From a virus, in IMG/VR virus record IMGVR_UViG_3300046787_000150, positions 1-39,423 of that record: a stretch of DNA of 39,423 nucleotides; one strand, given 5' to 3'. Under the pieces are notes generated by a model. The model was given only the letters and a program-made list of their open reading frames with translations, ran no database searches and was not told the DNA's origin. Shown in pieces: positions 1-8,000 of this stretch (positions within the stretch are counted from its first letter, which is position 1; each line of letters begins with the position of its first letter). The position numbers were made by a program, and so were the translations under genes.

Positions 1-17
1 GCAAAAAATTAAATCAA

Positions 18-1118
18 ATGGAAAACACTTTTACTGTAAGGGACCTAGGTGTCGCCGAGCAAAAATCAGTACAGGAAGTTGAACAAGAGTTATTGGATAA
101 GCATGAGGAGAGTATTGCTGAACCAGAGCATGTAGAAGTTCAAAACGAACCTGAAGTAGAATTACCAGCAGAGCCATCAAGGGCAGAGCTAGAAGATAAT
201 GACGTTCTTTCATATATTAAAAACAGATACGGAAAGGAAGTAAACTCTATTAATGATCTTATCGCAGAGAGAGAAGAGAAGAAAGAGGACTTACCAGAGG
301 ACGTAGCTGCGTATTTTAAATACAAAAAAGAAACTGGACGTGGAATTGAAGATTTTGTTAAACTAAACAGAAACTTTGACGACATGGATCCGGATGATTT
401 ATTAGTTGAGTACTACTCTCAAACAGAAGAGGACTTAGACAGAGATGATATTCAATATATGATCGAAGATAAGTTTGCTTACGATGAAGAGTTCGATGAT
501 CCAAAGGACATCAAGAAAAAGGAAATCGCTAAGAAAAAAGAGCTTGCTAAAGCTAAGAAGTTTTTTGATGAGTATAAGGAAACATATAAGACGCCTCTTG
601 AGTCAAAAGGTAGTTCTGTTTCTGATGACGAAAAAGAAGCTTACGAGGCTTACAAGAAATATGTTCAAGATTCCAGTAATCAACAAGAAGAGAATCTTAG
701 AAAGTCTCAATACTTTCAAAAGAAGACTGAAGAACTTTTCTCTGATGAATTCAAAGGTTTTGATTTCAATGTAGGAGATAAGACAATTAAGTTTTTACCA
801 GGAGACGTTACAGAGACTAAGAGAGCACAATCTGATGTTACCAATTTTATATCTAAGTATTTAGATGAGAATGGATTGATTTCAGACCACGTTGGTTATC
901 ATCGTTCATTAGCTGCCGCTATGAATCCAGAAAAAGTTGCTAAGTTCTTTTACGAACAAGGTAGAGCAGAGGCGTTATTAGATAACACCAAAAGAATTAA
1001 GAATATTGATATGGAGATGAGAAATTCTCCTCAATCAATTGCTCAGTCTGGATTTAAAGTTGTTGCGTCTGATGGAGATAGCGGAAGAGGACTAAGAATA
1101 AAAAGCAATAAAAAATAA
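18..1118 (+). CDS. Putative capsid scaffold-like protein
   Basis: This 366-residue protein is highly charged. Glu/Asp-rich stretches fill the first ~140 residues, and Lys/Glu-rich probable coiled coil runs from about 160 to 245. It has no hydrophobic segment. It lies 19 bases upstream of the capsid gene, the usual place for a scaffold or capsid-assembly protein in tailed phages, and the acidic helical composition fits. The start is the ATG after an A-rich leader (AAATTAAATCAA), as expected for a Bacteroidota host without Shine-Dalgarno pairing. The assignment rests on position and composition; I see no catalytic motif. It could instead be a minor head protein. Confidence 0.6.
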   Translation: MENTFTVRDLGVAEQKSVQEVEQELLDKHEESIAEPEHVEVQNEPEVELPAEPSRAELEDNDVLSYIKNRYGKEVNSINDLIAEREEKKEDLPEDVAAYFKYKKETGRGIEDFVKLNRNFDDMDPDDLLVEYYSQTEEDLDRDDIQYMIEDKFAYDEEFDDPKDIKKKEIAKKKELAKAKKFFDEYKETYKTPLESKGSSVSDDEKEAYEAYKKYVQDSSNQQEENLRKSQYFQKKTEELFSDEFKGFDFNVGDKTIKFLPGDVTETKRAQSDVTNFISKYLDENGLISDHVGYHRSLAAAMNPEKVAKFFYEQGRAEALLDNTKRIKNIDMEMRNSPQSIAQSGFKVVASDGDSGRGLRIKSNKK

Positions 1119-1137
1119 CAAACAAAACTAAAACAAA

Positions 1138-2513
1138 ATGGCTGGATCAGTACAAGCAACCCCAGGGTTTGCATTACAACCTAGTGCTACATTACAAATT
1201 TCGACTTCTTGAATCAGTATCTTCCTGATACTTACGAGAAAGAATTCGAGCGTTACGGAAATCGTTCTGTTGCATCTTTCTTAAGAGCAGTAGGAGCTGA
1301 GATGCCGTCTAACTCAGACCTTATCAAATGGGCAGAACAAGGTCGTCTTCACACTAAATACATTGACTGTTCTTCTGATGCAGCTGTAGGTGGAGATACT
1401 GCTACAATTACAGTTGATGATACTTTAACAGGATCTATCGCTTTCAAACCAGGGCAAACAGTTTTCTTATCAGATAATGCTGCTGCTGCTAACTCAAACA
1501 AAGCAATCATCACTTCTGTTGATTATACTGCTGGTACTTTTGACGTAGCTTACTACGAAGCTGCTGGACAGTCTTTCGCTGCTACTGCAACTGTTACTGC
1601 TTTCGTTTATGGTTCTGAATTCAAAAAAGGAACTGAAGGTCAAACTGAATCTTTAGAGGCTCAAGACGATATCTTCGAAAACAGCCCAATCATCATCAAA
1701 GAGAAGTATGCTGTTTCTGGTTCTGACATGGCTCAAATCGGATGGGTTGAAGTAACTACTGAAAATGGAGCTACTGGATACTTATGGTACATTAAATCTG
1801 AGCACGAAACTCGTTTGCGTTTCGAAGATTACTTAGAGATGTCTATGATCGAAGCTGTTCCTGCTGAGGCTAACTCTGGAGCTGTAGCTAATACTGCTTT
1901 TGGAAATAAAGGTTCAGAAGGTTTATTCTACGCTGTAGGACAAAGAGGTAACGTATGGTCAGGTGGTAACCCAACTGCATTAGCTGATTTTGATGCTATC
2001 ATCCAACGTTTAGACAAGCAAGGAGCTATCGAAGAAAACGTATTGTTCATCAACCGTCAATTCTCTTTCGATATCGACGATATGTTGGCTGCTCAAAACT
2101 CTTACGGTGCTGGTGGTACTTCTTATGGTTTGTTTGACAACGATAAAGAAATGGCATTGAACTTAGGATTTACAGGATTCCGTAGAGGTTATGATTTCTA
2201 CAAAACTGACTGGAAATACTTGAACGACGCTACACTTAGAGGTGGAGTTGTTGGAGGTGCTATCAATGGTGTATTAGTTCCTGCTGGATCTACTACTGTT
2301 TACGATCAAGTACTTGGTAAAAACGCTAAACGTCCATTCTTACACGTTCGTTATAGAGCTTCTGAGACTGAAGACAGACGTTACAAAACTTGGATTACTG
2401 GTTCTGCTGGTGGAGCACAAACTTCTAGCTTAGATGCTATGGAAGTTCACTTCTTGTCAGAAAGAGCTTTATGTACTTTAGGTGCTAACAACTTCTTCTT
2501 GTTCGAGAACTAG
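1138..2513 (+). CDS. Major capsid protein (crAss-like), apparent frameshift after codon 20
   Basis: This is the main shell protein of the head. From base 1197 the reading frame encodes NFDFLNQYLPDTYEKEFERY and then GNRSVASFL, matching the N-terminal signature of crAss-like capsid proteins. The body continues for about 434 residues to TAG at 2511-2513. The only credible start is ATG at 1138 after an A-rich leader, but that frame (MAGSVQATPG...) reaches TGA at 1210-1212, while the capsid frame has a TAG at 1182-1184 and no ATG before the signature. One missing A in the AAA run at 1196-1198 would join them as ...ATLQ-NFDF. Codons are strongly biased (CGT for Arg, many ATC, TTC and GAC), unlike its AGA-rich neighbours, as expected for the most abundant virion protein. 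A hairpin terminator follows. Confidence 0.88.
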
Positions 2514-2530
2514 AAAATAGTTAACAATAT

Positions 2531-2562
2531 ACCAGGGTGTAACAGCCCTGGTTATTTTTTTT
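2531..2562 (+). terminator. Rho-independent terminator after the capsid gene
   Basis: A perfect 7-bp stem (ACCAGGG at 2531-2537 with CCCTGGT at 2546-2552) closes an 8-base loop and runs into a T-rich tail to 2562. It starts 17 bases after the capsid stop and would cap the strongly expressed capsid message. Some read-through into the next gene is likely, because no clear promoter follows. Confidence 0.85.
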
Positions 2563-2581
2563 AAATTTAAAATCTTATCAA

Positions 2582-3322
2582 ATGGCAAATCAAATTTCAA
2601 GTACAGACAAGATGTATGTACTTAAGAAAAAAAACACTCCGCTATCTTACATGTTAGCATCAAGAAACACACGTAGATCTCCGTTACTACACTTCGACGG
2701 AAAATCAAACAGACCTTTAAGATATGCAGTTAACCAAAAGAGCCCTTTCGAAGACGAACAGGATGGTAACGCTATTTTAGAACCTATTGTATTTGTAGAC
2801 GGTGCATTAAAAGTATCAAAAACAAATCCAGTACTACAATATTTTTTAGAACTACACCCTGGTAATGGCCAAGTATTTGAAGAAGTAAATACTGAGAAGG
2901 ATGCTTCATCTGATATTGAAAAATTAACGAGTGAATTAGACGCTCAAATTGCAGCGAGAGACTTAGATATTGACTCTTTAGAGGCTGTAGCTAGAGTTCT
3001 ATTAGGATCTAAAATTGATAAAATGTCTACTGCTGAATTAAAGCGTGATGTATTTGTTTATGCAAGAAATTATCCAATGTCGTTCTTAGAGATGTTGAAT
3101 GATCCAATGCTACAACTAAGAAACACATGTGCTAAATTCTTTGAGTATGACTTATTAAAGTTAAAGAATAAGGGTAGAGATATTTACTTTAATCTTCCAC
3201 AAAACAAGAAAAAATTATTGACAGTACCTTTTGGTGAAAATCATATTTACATATTAGCTTCTTACTTACAGACAGATGAAGGTATTGAAGTGTTAAGATT
3301 ACTTGAGAATAAAATCGAGTAA
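2582..3322 (+). CDS. Head-associated structural protein
   Basis: The 246-residue protein has an N-terminal segment (about residues 35-80, LLHFDGKSNRPLRYAVNQKS then PFEDEQDG) that I recall as a recurrent domain in proteins encoded just after the capsid gene in crAss-like and other Bacteroidota phages. A helical middle (about 105-190) follows. No catalytic motif or membrane segment is visible. It sits alone between two hairpin terminators, so it may be made at a level separate from both capsid and tail genes. A head-completion, decoration or genome-binding role is inferred from position only. Confidence 0.6.
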   Translation: MANQISSTDKMYVLKKKNTPLSYMLASRNTRRSPLLHFDGKSNRPLRYAVNQKSPFEDEQDGNAILEPIVFVDGALKVSKTNPVLQYFLELHPGNGQVFEEVNTEKDASSDIEKLTSELDAQIAARDLDIDSLEAVARVLLGSKIDKMSTAELKRDVFVYARNYPMSFLEMLNDPMLQLRNTCAKFFEYDLLKLKNKGRDIYFNLPQNKKKLLTVPFGENHIYILASYLQTDEGIEVLRLLENKIE

Positions 3323-3343
3323 ATTACTTTTCTTTTTGCATTT

Positions 3344-3374
3344 AAAGGCGCTCTTTTACAGGGCGCTTTTTTTT
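3344..3374 (+). terminator. Rho-independent terminator
   Basis: AAAGGCGCTC (3344-3353) pairs with GGGCGCTTTT (3361-3370), allowing two G-T wobbles, across a 7-base loop. The right arm merges into a run of eight T residues ending at 3374. It lies 21 bases after the preceding stop and immediately before a promoter-like sequence. Confidence 0.85.
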
Positions 3375-3390
3375 ATTATCTTTGTAAAAA
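3372..3390 (+). promoter_or_regulatory. Putative promoter (TATCTTTG -7 box) for the connector and tail genes
   Basis: TATCTTTG at 3377-3384 matches the Bacteroidota -7 consensus TAnnTTTG. The surrounding 19 bases, TTTATTATCTTTGTAAAAA, recur exactly at 11108-11126. It follows a terminator and ends 10 bases before the next ATG, so transcription would start only a few bases upstream of the gene. I see no -33 TTG at the usual distance. Confidence 0.65.
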
Positions 3391-3400
3391 GTTTTTAAGA

Positions 3401-4090
3401 ATGATAAACTCAGTAAGAAACACTGTATTGTCTGTAGCTAACAAGAATAATTTTGGATACATTACTCCAGATGACTTTAACTTGTACGCTAAACAGGCTC
3501 AGCTAGATATATTTGAAGACTACTTCTATCAGTATAATACGTGGATACTAAAGCAAAACAATAGACAGTCAGGAAGTGGATATGCAGATATCGTAAAGAA
3601 TGTAGAAGAGGTTATTGATAGCTTGTCTTCTACGGCTTCATTAACATTTACAACTCCTGTATTTGACTTACCTAATGACTTTTACTATTTAAACACTGTA
3701 AGATACGGGTCAAAAGAAATCGACAGAGTATCACAAGATAAGATACTAAATCTACTTTCATCTAATCTAACAGCTCCATCAGTACTATATCCTGCTTATG
3801 TTTTAGAGGGAGATAGTATTAAGGTATATCCAACATCTATAGCATCAAACGTTAGTACTCAGTACATTAGGTATCCAAAAGATCCTAAGTGGACATATAC
3901 ATCGTTGTCTGGAGGAGAGCCGTTGTTTAATCAATCAGCATCTGACTACCAAGACTTTGAGTTACCACTAACAGATGAGCCGTTACTGACTGCTAAGATA
4001 CTTCAGTTTGCTGGTATATCTATTAGAGAGGGAGATGTGTTTACTTTTGGAACACAAGAAGAAGTTAAGAATCAACAAACTCAAGGATAA
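3401..4090 (+). CDS. Head-tail connector (ring/adaptor-like) protein
   Basis: This 229-residue protein starts with a helical segment (VLSVANKNNFGYITPDDFNL) and has a beta-rich middle (about 85-160). Near residues 160-210 is a segment (PKDPKW, then FELPLTDEPLLTAKILQFAG) like those in proteins joining head and tail of crAss-like phages. Its position after the capsid genes and before the tail-tip gene fits a ring protein stacked on the portal. It is separated by only two bases from the next gene and is probably translated with it. The role comes from gene order and remembered family resemblance. Confidence 0.65.
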   Translation: MINSVRNTVLSVANKNNFGYITPDDFNLYAKQAQLDIFEDYFYQYNTWILKQNNRQSGSGYADIVKNVEEVIDSLSSTASLTFTTPVFDLPNDFYYLNTVRYGSKEIDRVSQDKILNLLSSNLTAPSVLYPAYVLEGDSIKVYPTSIASNVSTQYIRYPKDPKWTYTSLSGGEPLFNQSASDYQDFELPLTDEPLLTAKILQFAGISIREGDVFTFGTQEEVKNQQTQG

Positions 4091-4092
4091 TA

Positions 4093-5010
4093 ATGGCATA
4101 TTTAACTGGTTATCAATACTATGAGAATTCAGGTAATATACCTGAAAATGAGAACTGGGGATCGTACCAGTATATATCTTTAGAAGATATTGTAAATAAT
4201 TTTATGTTGATGTATGTTGGTAACGACAAGTTAATAAACAACGTACAGAGATACAATGTACTATTCCATGCAAAGAGAGGAATTCAAGAAATAAACTACG
4301 ATGCGCTAAAGGAAATTAAGGTACTAGAAATTAGTATCTGTGACGATCTTAAGTTTATATTACCAAACGACTACGTAAATTACGTTAGAATATCATTATA
4401 TAAAGATGGTGTATTACGACCGCTTACTGAAAACATTCAAACGAATTATAGTAATAGTTATTTACAGGATAATAACTGTAGGGTTTTATTTGATCAGGAC
4501 GGAAATATATTGGAGGGGACTTCTATTTTAGATTACGATAGGGTTACTGACAAACAAAAAACAATGTATCCTGGAAGCGGAATGTATGCTGGTAGAGAAG
4601 GTGTAAATATAGATCAGAACTGGTACTTCGATTACTCTATTGGAGCTAATTATGGTTTAAACACTGAGACTGCTAATGTTAATCCAACATATAGAATTGA
4701 TAAAGCTTCAGGAGTTATTAATTTTGGTTCTGGAATGGCAGGTGAATTATGTATTTTAGAATACATTTCTGACGGAATGCAGGATGGTGATGATTCTAAG
4801 GTAAGTATCAATAAGATGGCTGAAGAGTTTATATACGCTTACATCAAGTACGCTATATTGAATGCTAAGGTTGGAGTACAAGAGTACGTAGTTAATAGAG
4901 CTAAGAAGGACAAAACAGCCCTTCTAAGAAACGCAAAAATAAGATTGAGTAATATTCATCCAGGTAGATTATTGATGAATATGAGAGGTCGTGATAAATG
5001 GATTAAGTAA
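4093..5010 (+). CDS. Second head-tail connector / tail tube-like protein
   Basis: The 305-residue protein has an N-terminal helical region (about 30-80, including NNVQRYNVLFHAKRGIQEIN), a beta-rich centre, and a basic helical C terminus (about 240-305, ending near MRGRDKWIK). This layout resembles the larger ring or tail-tube adaptor that follows the first connector in crAss-like genomes. It starts two bases after the previous stop and is followed five bases later by the giant tail gene. No enzymatic motif is visible. Confidence 0.65.
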   Translation: MAYLTGYQYYENSGNIPENENWGSYQYISLEDIVNNFMLMYVGNDKLINNVQRYNVLFHAKRGIQEINYDALKEIKVLEISICDDLKFILPNDYVNYVRISLYKDGVLRPLTENIQTNYSNSYLQDNNCRVLFDQDGNILEGTSILDYDRVTDKQKTMYPGSGMYAGREGVNIDQNWYFDYSIGANYGLNTETANVNPTYRIDKASGVINFGSGMAGELCILEYISDGMQDGDDSKVSINKMAEEFIYAYIKYAILNAKVGVQEYVVNRAKKDKTALLRNAKIRLSNIHPGRLLMNMRGRDKWIK

Positions 5011-5015
5011 GATAT

Positions 5016-8000
5016 ATGGCAAACGCTGATGTAAATTTCATTGCCGGTAGAATGAATAAAGATTTTGACGAGCGTGTAGTCCCTGCTGGAGAATACATTG
5101 ATGCGTTAAATATCAGAATAGGATCTACTGAAAATAATAGTATAGGTGCCGTAGAGAATACTAAGGGTAATATAAAATTAACCACGCTACAGTATAATGG
5201 AGCGCCTCTTGTTGATGCTACATGTATTGGAGCGTATGAGGACGGATCTAACGAGACTATATATTGGCTTGTAGCGTCTCCTTTAGTTGATATGGTTGTA
5301 TCATTCAATACAGACAAGAAACTTTTAAAGTATCACGTTGTATCTGAGGAGGTTCTTAATTTTAATCCTGAATATCTTGTTACAGGTATAAACTTAATTG
5401 ATAATTTATTATTTTGGACTGATAATTTAAATCCTCCAAGAAAAATAAATGTAACCAGAAACTATCCCGAGCCAATAGCTGGAATAGATCAAATTGATGA
5501 GAGTGATATATCTGTGATAGTAGCTCCTCCATCATCTGCTCCTAATATTACACTTGCATTTGTCCCAGACGAAGAGAATTATATAACCGACAAGTTTATA
5601 TCTTTTGCTTATAGATATAAGTATAAGGATGGGGAGTACAGTGCTCTTTCTCAGTTTAGCGAGATAGCTTTTGAGCCTGGAAACTTCAGTATAGACTATT
5701 CCACATTTGAAAATGCCGGAATGGAGAATATATTTAATTCGGTTAACATTAATTTTAATACTGGAGATAAAAATGTAGTAGGAATTGACCTTTGTTTTAA
5801 ATTTTCAGACTCTAACATTATAAATGTTATAGAGAAGTATAATAAAAAACAAGAAGGCTGGTTTGATAATGCTAATCAAGAGATATCATTTACAAATAAA
5901 AAAATATATACTACGCTAACAGAAAGCGAACTACTTCGTCTTTTTGACAATGTACCTAGATTAGCTAAGGCCCAAACAACAATGGGTAATAGACTTATGT
6001 ATGGCAACTATGTTGATGGATATAATATAGAAGATGAAAACGGAAACGCCATAGATATAGATTATGATTTAAGTTTGATATCTGAAGATGTCGGATTTGT
6101 TGAGTTGCCTGTAGATTTAACTGATGGAATAGTATACACTATAGATTCTTCAATCTCTAAAACTGTAAATAACTCTCAGTTTAATATAGACTTAGAAGGC
6201 GTTTCTTTAACTAGTGGATCATATCTTTCAATAAACATAAACTTACAGCACGACTCTTATTCTGGAGATACTTCTTACACTGATGCTCCTCAGAATAGTT
6301 TTGAATATGATTTTATATTTAATATTCAAAAGGATTACGGAAGTGTTTATGAACTAGCTACTAGTCAAGAATTTATAGATGCTATATCTACTCATGAGAT
6401 TTACTCAAATGCTTGTTCTGGGATTTCATTAACAGATTTTTTTAATTGTCAAATAGTTACTAAGTCTGGATGGAATGAGGTTGGAAGTGGAATAGTTAGT
6501 TCTGACGGGTCATTTGTTATATCTGCATCATTAGGGTCAGACGTAATAGGAATTCAAATTCCTGCATTAAAATTTAGTTTTGAAACGTCTCCCGGTGTAT
6601 TTGTATATGCTTATGAATACCTTTCAAGCGCAATTATCTCTGCTAGTTTTTCTGAATTAGGATCTAAACAAAGTCTGCATAGTAATAGAGATTACGAGGT
6701 AGCTATTGTGTATATGGATGAATATGGTCGTAGTTCGACTGCATTAGTTGATACTAATAATACAGTATTCGTACCTACATATAACTCAGATAAAAAAAAC
6801 TACATAAGAGTAAATGTTAATAGTTTAGCCCCTAGCTGGGCTACTAAATACAAGTTTGTAGTTAAACCGTCTAAGAGTCAATACCAAGTGGTATATTCTA
6901 ATATTTATTTTCAAGAAGACTCAGGTTTTACTTGGTTTAAATTAGAAGGTGACAATAGAAGTAAGGTTCAGGAAAACTCTACGTTAATAGTAAAGTCAGA
7001 TTCCAACGGCGTCCTTAGGAATTTAGTAAAAACCAAGGTTCTAGCACTAGAGGCTAAGGGTAAGGATTTTATTGAAGGTAATAAGAATTCAGCAGAGAAG
7101 GATATTATAGAGCCAGCCGGTTTATATATGAAACTAAAACCTTCCGGTTTTTCTGCTAATTATACAGAGAATTCTTTTATAGACGAGGGAGAGATAAGTG
7201 AAGGCGGTAATTACGCTAACTTGTCATATCCTTGCTATATAGATAACCCGTTATTTGGAGACTCTGGAGAGTTGGAATTTATTCCTTATGATATTCCTGC
7301 CGGCAGTTTAATAAACATAAACTTTAAAGTAACAAGAAACTCTAGAGGAGAAAGTTGCGGTGAAAGAACATATACTTTTAATAAATCATTTACAGCATCT
7401 CAGGATTATGAGAGCTTGTTTGCGTTTATAACTGGAGATCATATTGACTTAACTTCTGGTAATTCAACCGGAGGTGATCTTACTGTTAATGAAAATGAAT
7501 TTTTAAAAACTATAGGAACATATACTGGTGACATACCGGCTATCCCAGGCACTAATCAATATCAGTTTCAACAAGACTCTGCTAATGGTAGGTTATTCTT
7601 TGTAATGAAGAGTGGTACTCCTAATTGCGGGGGTATAGATAGAAGGGTGTCTAGAGTTTTCTGTCAAATTCAAGTACAGAGAGCTGAGTCTATAATGGTA
7701 TTCGAAACTGAGGCTGCTGAAGCCAATGGAGAGACGTACTTTGAAGGAAGTGAATCATTTGATATTATTGACGGTTACCACCAAGGTAACGTTGTAAATC
7801 AATCTATATCTAATCCTTTTGCTACTGTAAACTTAAACTTCTTTGATTGTTTTACATTTGGTAATGGAGTTGAGAGTTATAAGATAGGAGACTCATTAAC
7901 TGGTGCTCCGTTCTATCTTGGAAGTAGAGTTACTGCTGTATCTCAAGAAGATTTTAAAGAAGCCCACAGATATGCTGGAATAACATATAGTGGAATATAT

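Noticed and set aside
1196-1202. AAATTTC as a programmed -1 slippery heptamer in the capsid gene
   Set aside because: Its phase would move ribosomes out of the capsid frame rather than into it, so it does not explain the frameshift.
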